Shown here piece by piece: positions 27,881 to 35,870 of a stretch of DNA of 64,000 nucleotides (the stretch's first letter is position 1; each line of letters begins with the position of its first letter). The stretch covers positions 62,001 to 126,000 of the forward strand of contig NZ_JADYUM010000004.1 in NCBI RefSeq assembly GCF_021531815.1, given 5' to 3'. Under the pieces are notes generated by a model. That model did no database searches, was not told where the DNA came from, and saw only the letters and a program-made list of their open reading frames with translations. Origin of the DNA: Pseudoflavonifractor phocaeensis (lineage in GTDB: Bacteria; Bacillota; Clostridia; Oscillospirales; Oscillospiraceae). Position numbers and translations under genes: made by a program.

Positions 27881-28804
27881 TCAGTAGGAATATGCCGGAA
27901 TAACATACTTGCTCCACGCTGCAGCCTGCTCAACACAGGCCTGGTAATCAGATCTAAGAGCATCTGTGAGCTCGTATACAAAGCGCTTAACAGATACTTT
28001 GTTATTGGGTGCAGGGCGGAATTTGAGCTTGATCAGATACTCCTGGCCATCAGAGCATTCGCCAGTAGACAGCAGAATTGAAGTATCGTTCTTTCGAACC
28101 CAGTTATCACCCCAGACAATATCTCCGCAATTGGGACATTCGAAGGAAACAACATAATCGTCACTCAACGCGTCGCTGATGTCTTCGTAAGCCTCATCAA
28201 AGGAATAGGACTCCACCACGCCATCTTTATGCTCAACGAGTTCCTTATACTCGGCAAGGCCTTTCAGCATATCCAGATGATTGCATAGAAGCATAGTGCT
28301 CTTAGCATCATTGAGTGCATCATGTGCCTCGAAGGGTGTTTCATTGAAATGTGCAAGGGCTCTGGACAACCGATACTGGCGAGTATCATGGGTTACTTGT
28401 TCAGCGAATACATTCTGAAGATTAAAGCACATGGGCATGAAGCTAGTGTCAATACCATGGAGCTCCATGTTCTTCTTGAGGATACGGAGATCTTCGGTGC
28501 CCCAGATCAAAAATGCAAAGTTGGTTCCGCACCAGTCACAGAAAGAGGAAAACACATCAACAAACGGTTTTCCGTTACGAAGATCGCGCTGCTCAAGTTT
28601 CGTGACCTCTGCAACCTGAGGATGGAGTTCAGTATAGTACTGGGGAATGACACGTCCGTTGAAGGAACTGACAGGTTGGAATTCATCGTTCAGCATAACA
28701 GCGCCTATTTGGATGATCTCGCCGGTCAGGAATACAGGGTTCTTGACCATGTCGGCATAAGTAATCGCCTGGTTCCATTCCATATCTAAAACGACGTAAT
28801 TCAT
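27881..28804 (-). CDS. DEDDh 3'-5' exonuclease (RNase T/DnaQ-like) with zinc ribbon
   Basis: A 307-residue protein. The N-terminal 175 residues form a DEDDh exonuclease: LDMEWNQ supplies D7 and E9, the third acidic residue lies near WGTEDLRILKK (about 105), and HDALNDAKST supplies H161 and D166. All catalytic residues are present. Residues about 225-245 contain CPNCGDIVWGDNW, half of a zinc ribbon. The family trims single-stranded RNA or DNA; related Firmicutes proteins are annotated KapD-like. The gene has a TGTMC-N8-GGACA operator 51 bases upstream of its start, shared with a divergent XRE gene. Confidence 0.85.
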   Translation of the reverse strand: MNYVVLDMEWNQAITYADMVKNPVFLTGEIIQIGAVMLNDEFQPVSSFNGRVIPQYYTELHPQVAEVTKLEQRDLRNGKPFVDVFSSFCDWCGTNFAFLIWGTEDLRILKKNMELHGIDTSFMPMCFNLQNVFAEQVTHDTRQYRLSRALAHFNETPFEAHDALNDAKSTMLLCNHLDMLKGLAEYKELVEHKDGVVESYSFDEAYEDISDALSDDYVVSFECPNCGDIVWGDNWVRKNDTSILLSTGECSDGQEYLIKLKFRPAPNNKVSVKRFVYELTDALRSDYQACVEQAAAWSKYVIPAYSY

Positions 28805-28854
28805 ATTGGCAGCTCCTTTGATATTTCTTGTTGTACTAAGGATATCAAGGATGC

Positions 28855-28872
28855 TGTACCAAAAAACGGACA
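28855..28872. promoter_or_regulatory. TGTMC-N8-GGACA operator, copy 1
   Basis: The inverted repeat TGTAC-CAAAAAAC-GGACA lies in the divergent space between the exonuclease gene (minus) and an XRE gene (plus), 51 bases upstream of the former. Near-identical sites occur at 35307, 46435 and 55207. Confidence 0.55.
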
Positions 28873-28977
28873 GCGGTGAAGAATGATGAATGCTGCTACG
28901 CTGGGGTACAGCAGCATATGAACTGAAATGTTTGGAAGCATATGATAGAATTGATATTATAGGAGGTGTGAAATTAA

Positions 28978-29349
28978 ATGACTTTACAGGAATGGACCGG
29001 CCAGCTCGTTATGCAAGCTAGGGAAGAACAGGGGTATTCGCAGCAATACGTAGCAGATGAGGTGGAAATTGATCTACGTACCCTCAAGAAAATTGAAGAG
29101 GGGAAGTCGGACCCGGATTACATCACAATCTATAAACTGATCCACTTACTCTACATCTCGCCGAAGATCATGTTTTATGCTGAGCAATCACAGGCGGGGC
29201 TCACGATGGACCATGAGTATAGACGACTACTGCGGTTTACGCCAGATCAGATTGCTATGATTTCGGAATCTGCTTTGCATGTCAGATCGTGGTACGAATC
29301 ACATCCTGATGAATATCAGGAATTTATGGAAAAGAACGGCCTCTGCTGA
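28978..29349 (+). CDS. XRE-family regulator
   Basis: A 123-residue protein with an N-terminal helix-turn-helix (VMQAREEQGYSQQYVADEVEIDLRTLKKIEEGKSDP, residues about 10-46) and a helical C-terminal region of the kind that mediates dimerisation. AGGAGG precedes the ATG by 10 bases. It is divergent from the exonuclease operon and has a TGTMC-N8-GGACA site and a 7-bp hairpin (28890-28917) in its upstream space, so it may bind there and be the regulator of the other copies of that operator; this is inference. The last codons lie in the terminator stem. Confidence 0.85.
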   Translation: MTLQEWTGQLVMQAREEQGYSQQYVADEVEIDLRTLKKIEEGKSDPDYITIYKLIHLLYISPKIMFYAEQSQAGLTMDHEYRRLLRFTPDQIAMISESALHVRSWYESHPDEYQEFMEKNGLC

Positions 29350-29370
29350 GAAGCAGAGGCCGTTCTCTCT
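29334..29370 (+). terminator. Terminator overlapping the XRE stop codon
   Basis: A perfect 14-bp stem (29334-29347 with 29352-29365) and 4-base loop, followed by TCTCT. The last codons and stop of the XRE gene form the 5' arm and loop. Its core GGCCTCTGCT/AGCAGAGGCC is repeated in the terminator at 31365. Confidence 0.75.
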
Positions 29371-29433
29371 GGCTAATGGAGCTAAATCATGATATACTAA
29401 AAAAACACAGTGATAGAAGAGGAGGGCGAGGCC

Positions 29434-30954
29434 ATGAAGAATAAAACCTATATTGCGATTGACCTGAAGTCCTTCTATGCTTCAGTGGAATGTATGGAAC
29501 GAGGGCTGGATCCCATGACCACCAATCTGGTAGTAGCTGATGCCAGTCGAACAGAGAAAACGATCTGTCTTGCAGTTACACCGTCACTGAAACGGCACGG
29601 TATTTCTGGACGTGCAAGATTGTTTGAAGTCGTACAGCGAGTTAAAGAAGTAAATGCGCATCGAAAATCCAAGGCTCCTGGACATGAACTTACTGGATCC
29701 AGCAGTAATGCATCGGAACTTGATTCGAATCCTTCACTTGCACTGGATTATGTTGTTGCACCTCCACGCATGGCTCATTACATTGAGCACAGTACAAAAA
29801 TCTACAATGTTTATCTGAAGTATGTAGCGCCAGAAGACATCCATGTTTATTCTATCGATGAAGTGTTTATGGATGTTACGGATTATCTCGGAACCTATCA
29901 ATTGTCAGCACGGGACCTTGCGATGAAGATCATCCTGGATGTATTGGAGACAACCGGGATTACAGCCACGGCAGGAATCGGAACGAATCTGTATCTTGCG
30001 AAGGTTGCCATGGATATAGGGGCTAAGCATATTGAACCAGATAAAAACGGCGTGCGAATCGCTGAACTTGATGAGATGAGCTATCGCAAGCAGCTTTGGG
30101 AGCATCGACCCCTGACGGATTTCTGGCGGGTAGGACGTGGTTATGCAAAGAAGCTTGAAGCCCATGGAATGTTCACCATGGGTGACATTGCACGCTGTTC
30201 GATTGGTAAGGCCAATGACTATCTGAATGAGGATCTGCTATACAAGCTATTCGGTGTGAATGCGGAGCTTCTGATTGATCACGCATGGGGCTGGGAGCCT
30301 TGTACAATTGCGGATATCAAGGCATATAAGCCATCTACGAATAGCCTGGGTGCCGGTCAGGTTCTGCAGTGCGCATATCCAGCAGATAAGGCGAGACTCG
30401 TCATGCGGGAAATGGCTGATGCGCTATCCCTAGATCTGTTTGATCATGATTTGGTAACGAACCAGCTGACTATTACTGTTGGTTATGATATTGAGAACTT
30501 GAGTGGATCGGCAGGGAAGTCCTACGCCGGTGAGATCACGACAGATTTCTATGGCCGCAAGGTTCCTAAACACGCCCACGGAACCACGCATCTTTCAAAG
30601 TATAGCTCCTCCACAAAGCAGATACTTGCTGCCGTGACGGAATTGTATGATCGGATTGTAGATAAGAACTTACTTGTGCGCCGCCTGAATATTGTTGCCA
30701 ATAATGTTATCGCAGCGGGTGACGTAGATGAGAAGCCCTCCTTTGTGCAGCTTGATTTATTTACTGATTATGCTGCGAAGAAGGAACAGCAGGAGCAGGA
30801 GACATCAGCTCTTGAAAGAGAGAAGAAGATGCAGGCAGCCATGCTGGCCATAAAGAAGAAGTACGGTAAAAACGCCATTCTAAAAGGAATGAATTTTGAA
30901 GAGGGCGCTACTGCTCGGGATCGAAATAAGCAGATTGGAGGTCATAAAGCATAA
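29434..30954 (+). CDS. Y-family DNA polymerase, UvrX/UmuC-like
   Basis: A protein of about 506 residues. The N terminus AIDLKSFYASVECMERGLDP is the Y-family catalytic motif I, and VYSIDEVFMDVT (about 130) provides the catalytic SxDE-type acidic pair (here SIDEVF). A helix-hairpin-helix region (FWRVGRGYAKKLEAHGMFTMGDIA) and little-finger domain follow. An insertion around residues 75-105 is typical of the UvrX branch found on phages and plasmids. ATG 29434 follows GGAGGG by 7 bases. It overlaps the YolD gene at ATG/TAATGG, the standard UvrX-YolD pairing. Role: error-prone bypass of DNA damage. Confidence 0.9.
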   Translation: MKNKTYIAIDLKSFYASVECMERGLDPMTTNLVVADASRTEKTICLAVTPSLKRHGISGRARLFEVVQRVKEVNAHRKSKAPGHELTGSSSNASELDSNPSLALDYVVAPPRMAHYIEHSTKIYNVYLKYVAPEDIHVYSIDEVFMDVTDYLGTYQLSARDLAMKIILDVLETTGITATAGIGTNLYLAKVAMDIGAKHIEPDKNGVRIAELDEMSYRKQLWEHRPLTDFWRVGRGYAKKLEAHGMFTMGDIARCSIGKANDYLNEDLLYKLFGVNAELLIDHAWGWEPCTIADIKAYKPSTNSLGAGQVLQCAYPADKARLVMREMADALSLDLFDHDLVTNQLTITVGYDIENLSGSAGKSYAGEITTDFYGRKVPKHAHGTTHLSKYSSSTKQILAAVTELYDRIVDKNLLVRRLNIVANNVIAAGDVDEKPSFVQLDLFTDYAAKKEQQEQETSALEREKKMQAAMLAIKKKYGKNAILKGMNFEEGATARDRNKQIGGHKA

Positions 30955-31355
30955 TGGGCCGATATGACGACATTATCAACCTCCAGCATCCAACATCCAG
31001 GAAGTATCCTAGAATGGCAATGGTCGAACGTGCAGCTCAGTTTTCGCCATTCCAGGCGTTGACTGGGTATGCATCTGCCATCAAAGAAACTGCTCGATTA
31101 ACCGATCAGTGGATCGAACTGGATGAAAGCTCCAAAGCGGACCTAAATGAAAAACTGAGAATTCTGGTTGCTCAGATCCCAAATGTACCGGTTGCAGCAT
31201 TTACGTATTTCGTGCCGGACCAGCATAAAGACGGTGGTGAGTACGTTACCCGAAGAGGGATTCTTAAGAAGGTAGATCCAATTGAACAGGTGATTGTTCT
31301 AGCGGATGGGTGCATCATACAAATCAACTCCATTACAGCTATTGAAATTGAATAG
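30954..31355 (+). CDS. YolD-like protein
   Basis: A 133-residue member of the YolD family, the usual partner of UvrX-type polymerases. Characteristic segments are GRYDDIINLQHPTSRKYPRM and MVERAAQFSPFQALTGY at the N terminus and the beta-rich C-terminal half ending in INSITAIEIE. Its start overlaps the polymerase stop. YolD proteins are thought to act with the polymerase, by analogy with UmuD and UmuC, although they are not homologous to UmuD. Confidence 0.9.
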   Translation: MGRYDDIINLQHPTSRKYPRMAMVERAAQFSPFQALTGYASAIKETARLTDQWIELDESSKADLNEKLRILVAQIPNVPVAAFTYFVPDQHKDGGEYVTRRGILKKVDPIEQVIVLADGCIIQINSITAIEIE

Positions 31356-31364
31356 AAGATAGGC

Positions 31365-31398
31365 AAGGGCCTCTGCTGAATAAACAGCAGAGGCCCTT
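31365..31398. terminator. Bidirectional hairpin between convergent genes
   Basis: A perfect 14-bp stem (31365-31378 with 31385-31398) with the loop AATAAA, between the YolD gene (plus) and a minus-strand gene. The stem core matches the terminator at 29334. T-rich sequence after either arm is modest. Confidence 0.7.
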
Positions 31399-31407
31399 CG
31401 AAATTAA

Positions 31408-32226
31408 TTATTTAGCGGTATATTCAGTTTCTTCGGCGATAAGAATAGCCGTCGAAGAAGATACACAGCATTTGCGGTTCTCATTATATCGTTTGTCATC
31501 ATCAATCTGACCACGGTACATGGAATGTTTATTTTTGCCACCAAACGCATGGTACATTTTCAGCGTATCCTGAAAATTGTACTGGGTCAAGTAGATGCGG
31601 TCACGACCGCTAGAACTTCCTAATCCATTTTCAATCACCCTGCGGCACAAAATAATCGTATCAGTATCCTCATTACCAATAGCGCGAGGTCTCCAATCGG
31701 GTAGGATTAAGTGAGTGTCCCAGTTTTGCTCGAGATCTGCAGGAGGCTGCGTCATTATGATGTCCCAATTGTCCCTCTCAAAACGTGTATAAGGGATTGC
31801 GTGAAGGAAGAGGTCACAGAGTAAAGCTTCAAAATAACCATCGCGGCTACCGTCATTGTAGATTGCTTCCATTGGAGGAGCTGCGGTTTCTGGAAGTTCA
31901 AAGTGCTGTCCGTGGAATAGTTTTGATAGCCAGGCGTCCTTTTGATCAACGACAGGGTCTGAAGGATCGCCATCCTTGACGGCAGCAATTCTGCCCCAGA
32001 TGCCATGATATTCTCTCGCCAGATAGCAAATGAGCTTATAGTTCTCATCAAGCTCCAAGTGCGGGAAGCAGGATAGGACGTTAGAGATATCGAAAGTGAT
32101 TACTCCATTTTGATGGATGTTTTCAGATATAGAAGTCCAGTCCATACCCTCAAGGAGAAATCTCTGGCAAATAGCATAGTGTTCTTCCAGTGGATATCCA
32201 TCAAGGTAGTGACAAATAATACCCAT
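31408..32226 (-). CDS. Hypothetical protein, last gene of the WYL operon
   Basis: A 272-residue soluble protein, acidic, with several tryptophans and no signal peptide or membrane segment. I do not recognise a domain. AAGGAGCG precedes the ATG. The gene lies 25 bases downstream of another unassigned gene and is the last of a five-gene minus-strand run headed by two WYL regulators. Nothing supports a specific function. Confidence 0.55.
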   Translation of the reverse strand: MGIICHYLDGYPLEEHYAICQRFLLEGMDWTSISENIHQNGVITFDISNVLSCFPHLELDENYKLICYLAREYHGIWGRIAAVKDGDPSDPVVDQKDAWLSKLFHGQHFELPETAAPPMEAIYNDGSRDGYFEALLCDLFLHAIPYTRFERDNWDIIMTQPPADLEQNWDTHLILPDWRPRAIGNEDTDTIILCRRVIENGLGSSSGRDRIYLTQYNFQDTLKMYHAFGGKNKHSMYRGQIDDDKRYNENRKCCVSSSTAILIAEETEYTAK

Positions 32227-32251
32227 AAAAATCGCTCCTTATTCCTAAGAA

Positions 32252-32671
32252 TTATAAAACCTTCTGCAGAACTGCATCGTAGACTACTTCATCGTCATAG
32301 ATGAGGTAGATATCAGATGGAATAAAGGTTCTGGAAGATAAGGCTACCTCGAGAGATTCTACAAACGCATCAAAATTATCCCAGGCACTGGTAAGGGCAA
32401 AATCCTCATCGTCTCCAGGATGTAACATCACATCAACTTCATCAAAATCAAGCTCCCAGTCTCGACTGTAAGTGCCGTAGAATTCAAAGTTCTTACATTG
32501 GCTCATCAGAAGTTGAAGGGCTTGTTCCCGGACAAAAGCTTTGTCATACGTATGTTCAACAATGAAGAAGCAATGAAAATTTCGGTTAGGTGTGAGCGTA
32601 GTTTTACCGGTGAAAAGATCCATGCTATAAAAATTGTTGCTCAACTTAATGCACCGAGGCACGCTAATCAC
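32252..32671 (-). CDS. Hypothetical protein
   Basis: A protein of about 136-139 residues with an acidic middle (DWELDFDEVDVMLHPGDDEDFAL) and no recognised domain. The start is GTG, at 32671 or three codons later at 32662, which has better spacing from AAGGA. It lies 22 bases after the CFI-box protein gene in the same operon. Confidence 0.5.
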   Translation of the reverse strand: MISVPRCIKLSNNFYSMDLFTGKTTLTPNRNFHCFFIVEHTYDKAFVREQALQLLMSQCKNFEFYGTYSRDWELDFDEVDVMLHPGDDEDFALTSAWDNFDAFVESLEVALSSRTFIPSDIYLIYDDEVVYDAVLQKVL

Positions 32672-32693
32672 ATCCTTTTGATTGGGGGAAGAA

Positions 32694-33098
32694 CTAATCC
32701 TTATACGGATTATCAGAATATCCGCGTCGTTTCAAATAACAAACAAAAGCAGAAAGAATAGTTTTGATGGGTAAGCGAAACCATGTGGAGGAACCAAAAA
32801 CAGAAACGACTTTCGGTGATACAGCGTAGTAGGCTTTGATAAATAGCCTACCCCAATAGGAACGTTTCAGATAGTTGTCGCGAAACCGTCTAAGAGTCCA
32901 AACTTCAGGACAATCGTAGGATCCGTATACGCATGTGGCTACATAGCAACCACCAGAGTTTTGCGGTCGTCTGTGATAACTGCCGGAAGATCCTGCTTCA
33001 TAGCCATCCTCGTAGCCTTCTTCATATGCTTCGTCTTCGTCCATCATTTCCATGATTAGCATGTCATCCCAAAAGTCGTCTTCATCGTGATCGAACAT
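32694..33098 (-). CDS. CFI-box C-terminal domain protein
   Basis: A 134-residue protein. After an acidic N terminus (DHDEDDFWDDMLIMEMMDEDE) it carries GGCYVATCVYGSYDCPEVWTL followed by LRRFRDNYL, GRLFIKAYYAVSP and a hydrophobic stretch; this is the CFI-box-CTERM pattern (CxIATxxYGS...LRxFRD). The domain is found at the C termini of many bacterial proteins and its function is not established. GGAGG precedes the ATG, and only 2 bases separate it from the WYL gene upstream. Confidence 0.8.
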   Translation of the reverse strand: MFDHDEDDFWDDMLIMEMMDEDEAYEEGYEDGYEAGSSGSYHRRPQNSGGCYVATCVYGSYDCPEVWTLRRFRDNYLKRSYWGRLFIKAYYAVSPKVVSVFGSSTWFRLPIKTILSAFVCYLKRRGYSDNPYKD

Positions 33099-33100
33099 AA

Positions 33101-34024
33101 TTAATCCTCCGAATGGTCAGCAACGAATGCTGCTTGCTTGAAAAGTCGTTCTTTAATGAGCGTGATGAAAGCATCAGGAGCTACAACCTCCAGCACAGGA
33201 CCGAAAGAAAGAACACGAATGAGAAGTTCGGTCTCATCGTCCTTATCATACCGGAGCTTAATCTGATAGAGCCGATGATCAAGCTTCAAAGTCTCCTTCT
33301 CGAAATGAGAGAAGTGGAGAAGGACACGCTCAAGGGCATTTCTCTCGTCATGAAGCAACATGGTAAGTTCACACATACGCTCCTGCGGGATCTGCATACT
33401 GTCTGCTTCATATTCCTCCAGAAGCTCACAGGACCGGACACGGGCGAGATTGATGATGTGCATATTGCGCTTTCCACGGGACTGGAGCCGGAACTTATCG
33501 TCTTTTGAAGAGTACTCCAACCGGTAGGGCATACAGACCAGAGAATGACGAATGCCGGTGTGCCCACGGAACCTGATGCGCAGCATTCTCTTCTCACGGA
33601 TCGACTGAAGCACTGTGCGGAAACAGGCAATGTAGTTTTCATCCTCATAGGGATCGCCATCAGAATACTGGTCGAAGAGCACGAACGTGCCGGGCTTATA
33701 CAGTGGTTCGACATCCTCAAGACCGGTGGTATCAGGATTGAACAAAGCAATACGCGGATCCTGGAGCAATGCCTTCAGCCAGCGCTTCTGCAGCTCGGTC
33801 AGGGGCATGGTGGGGGAGTGCTGGATCACAGTATTCTGATCTCTGTCCAAAAGGGGCCATGCCTCTTTTTTCAGTGCAGCAGGAATGGAGAGGGAACTTT
33901 CTGCAAAGGCCTTGTCCTGGATCAGCTCTGTCATACGCTTGTCCGTCAGACAACCGGCAGACGCCTCAGAGAGAATGGCGGCAACAACGTTAAAGTAGCT
34001 GCCATAGATTTCACTGAACAGCAT
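33101..34024 (-). CDS. WYL-domain regulator 2
   Basis: A protein of about 307 residues. The central segment (about 150-225: FRTVLQSIREKRMLRIRFRGH, MPYRLEYSSKDDKFRLQSRG, NLARVRSCELLEE) is a WYL domain, a ligand-binding fold that senses nucleic acids or nucleotides and controls transcription, often in defence and RNA-repair loci. No clear N-terminal helix-turn-helix is seen. ATG 34024 follows GGAGGTG and lies within the last codons of the preceding WYL gene, so the pair is translationally coupled and may act as a heterodimer like PafB-PafC. Confidence 0.8.
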   Translation of the reverse strand: MLFSEIYGSYFNVVAAILSEASAGCLTDKRMTELIQDKAFAESSLSIPAALKKEAWPLLDRDQNTVIQHSPTMPLTELQKRWLKALLQDPRIALFNPDTTGLEDVEPLYKPGTFVLFDQYSDGDPYEDENYIACFRTVLQSIREKRMLRIRFRGHTGIRHSLVCMPYRLEYSSKDDKFRLQSRGKRNMHIINLARVRSCELLEEYEADSMQIPQERMCELTMLLHDERNALERVLLHFSHFEKETLKLDHRLYQIKLRYDKDDETELLIRVLSFGPVLEVVAPDAFITLIKERLFKQAAFVADHSED

Positions 34025-35258
34025 CGTTGTCACCTCCGTACATAGCATTCATCCGTTCGAGATCTTCATAGAATGTCTTCACCACGAACTGGCTGCTACA
34101 CTGCAGATCCACGATCCGGCCAATAAAGGTACGGAGCCACGGCAGCATTTCGGATGCATCATAAACATCAGCAACGAATTTACAGGTATGCTCGTCAATG
34201 ATCTCAATGTGGCCATGCCGCTTCTCACGCTCCAGACGCTGCAGGATGAATTCTTCGCCAGGACCATGATGGATGGTCATTTCGATATGATCCAAGTTGT
34301 GATCCGGACCAGTCGATACTCCCCAGAGGTGCTGATCGAACTTTTCCTGGTACCCGACGTACTTGGCGTATTGCTTTTCGATGTTGCCAATAGCGACTTT
34401 CTTAATGGCATCCAGTCGGAAGAAAGTCATGTGCTTACCTCGATAGTGATAGCCCAGTAAGTACTGGCGTCCGGATTGTGTGCTGACATAGATATTCAAG
34501 GGGCAAACCGTGCGTTGGTAGTCTTTGCCGCTGCGCAAGCTCTTAACGGTCAATTCAACAGCACGCTGCTCATCAATGGCCAGCAGGAGGTCACACAGAA
34601 CATCACTATCCAAGGCGTGGAGTATGTAGTGATGCTTGAAGCGGAAGGCATCAGAGTTATTTTCCAGCTTGTCCATAAGGAAAGAGCCCACAACACCCAT
34701 AGGATTTTCTTCAGAGAAGAATGCCAGGGCATCAACCCATGTAGTGAGATCAAAGGACTCATCGTCCGTTCTTTTGTAAAAAACTTCACGGCCACGCTTC
34801 TCAGAGCAGATGAGACCGAGCGTTTCATACTCCTTCAGCTTCTTTCGAACGGTGGATTCATCCAAGGAAAAGGCGTCATTGAAGTGGGACAGGTAGTTAT
34901 CCGAAATTCGATCGATGATTTCCTTCGACGACAGGGAATTGCCATCAGCCAGGATATCTAAAATGTAAAAATGTAGTGTAATATCCTTATCTGTAAAGCT
35001 TTTTGCCTTGAAAGCTTTATGGAGCGGATTATGGGGGATTCTTCGGCTATCTACGGACAGAAATACATTCTTACCAGAAGAATCCTGATGGAAAGACATA
35101 TAGTCGCCAAGCCAGCTTTCAATTCTGCGGCGCTCATTATCGTAGCTGCGAGCGCTCTTGGAATCGTATTCTTCACGGCTCTTGAAACCATATACATAGA
35201 ACTCACGCATGTAGTCACGAATGCGTTCGAAGTTCTTTATCAGTTCACTGTATGCCAT
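34011..35258 (-). CDS. WYL-domain transcriptional regulator 1
   Basis: A protein of about 415 residues. An HTH-like region lies at about 105-165 (FYILDILADGNSLSSKEIIDRIS, then DESTVRKKLKEYETLGLI), followed by a WYL domain (about 235-330: LLLAIDEQRAVELTVKS, CPLNIYVSTQSGRQYLLGYHYRGKHMTFFRLDAIKKVAIG) and a WCX-like C-terminal extension. ATG 35258 follows GGAGGTGG; upstream in-frame codons cross the promoter. A TGTMC-N8-GGACA operator overlaps the probable promoter 49 bases upstream. The gene is divergent from the operon leading into the RNA array, so it is the obvious candidate regulator for that locus. Confidence 0.85.
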   Translation of the reverse strand: MAYSELIKNFERIRDYMREFYVYGFKSREEYDSKSARSYDNERRRIESWLGDYMSFHQDSSGKNVFLSVDSRRIPHNPLHKAFKAKSFTDKDITLHFYILDILADGNSLSSKEIIDRISDNYLSHFNDAFSLDESTVRKKLKEYETLGLICSEKRGREVFYKRTDDESFDLTTWVDALAFFSEENPMGVVGSFLMDKLENNSDAFRFKHHYILHALDSDVLCDLLLAIDEQRAVELTVKSLRSGKDYQRTVCPLNIYVSTQSGRQYLLGYHYRGKHMTFFRLDAIKKVAIGNIEKQYAKYVGYQEKFDQHLWGVSTGPDHNLDHIEMTIHHGPGEEFILQRLEREKRHGHIEIIDEHTCKFVADVYDASEMLPWLRTFIGRIVDLQCSSQFVVKTFYEDLERMNAMYGGDNDAVQ

Positions 35259-35306
35259 CAAATCCACCTCCATTTCCGGGTTATACGCTAATTTTACCAT
35301 ATTCGC

Positions 35307-35324
35307 TGTACCAATAAAAGGACA
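35307..35324. promoter_or_regulatory. TGTMC-N8-GGACA operator, copy 2, with minus-strand promoter
   Basis: The inverted repeat TGTAC-CAATAAAA-GGACA lies 49 bases upstream of WYL regulator 1. On the minus strand the repeat contains a possible -35 element (TTGTCC) followed after 18 bases by TATGGT, so a bound protein would cover the promoter. Confidence 0.55.
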
Positions 35325-35349
35325 ACTGGAAAACATATAAAACGATTAG

Positions 35350-35378
35350 TTGCTTATTCATCCAGAGATGAGTACAAT
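35350..35378 (+). promoter_or_regulatory. Promoter for the 35400 operon
   Basis: TTGCTT (35350-35355), a 17-base spacer and TACAAT (35373-35378) lie 22 bases before the ATG at 35400 and face away from the WYL operon. Confidence 0.6.
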
Positions 35379-35399
35379 AGGGAACAGGTGGTGATATGT

Positions 35400-35855
35400 A
35401 TGAGCTCTTCTGGAAACAACGTATTGATCTCTGAGAAAATAAAAAGAATATACGCGATTACTGCAGAACTTGAGGCTCTGTATCCCGGTCGCCACTTTAC
35501 TCCAGATGGCCACATGGTTGGCAGCATCGGAGAAGTGTTGGTTGCTGAGCATTACGGCTTGCAACTCTTGACGGCATCATATGAAACTCACGATGCAATT
35601 GCGCCAGATGGCCGCTATGTGCAGATCAAGGCCACCCAGGTTAATCGGATCGCGATCAGCAGTGAACCGGACTACCTGATCGTCATAAGGCTCTTGCCAG
35701 ACGGCTCCTTTGAAGAATGTTATAATGGAACTGGAGCCGAAGTATGGAATGCTGCCGGTCCCATGCAGAAGAATGGTCAGCGGAGCATTTCCTTGGCCAA
35801 GCTTATTAAGCTTAATAGGGAGCAGAAGGATTCTGACCGCATCCAACGTCGATAA
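35400..35855 (+). CDS. DUF6998-like, PD-(D/E)XK-fold protein
   Basis: A 151-residue protein. The pattern GSIGEVLVAEHYGLQL, then HDAIAPDGRYVQIKATQ, gives E...D...QxK, the arrangement of the PD-(D/E)XK nuclease-like fold, and resembles small DUF6998-type proteins of Firmicutes. ATG 35400 follows AGGTGG; a GTG four codons earlier is less well placed. It is the first gene divergent from the WYL regulators. Whether it cuts nucleic acid is unknown. Confidence 0.6.
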   Translation: MSSSGNNVLISEKIKRIYAITAELEALYPGRHFTPDGHMVGSIGEVLVAEHYGLQLLTASYETHDAIAPDGRYVQIKATQVNRIAISSEPDYLIVIRLLPDGSFEECYNGTGAEVWNAAGPMQKNGQRSISLAKLIKLNREQKDSDRIQRR

Positions 35856-35870
35856 CGTGGAGGAATAGAC

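Noticed and set aside
28932-28960. Promoter TTGGAA-17-TATTAT for the XRE gene at 28978
   Set aside because: Transcription would start at or after the AGGAGG ribosome site, leaving no usable leader.
33545-34045. Plus-strand frame of 166 codons opposite WYL regulator 2
   Set aside because: The minus strand encodes a clear WYL protein with ribosome site and operon context; the plus frame is its shadow.
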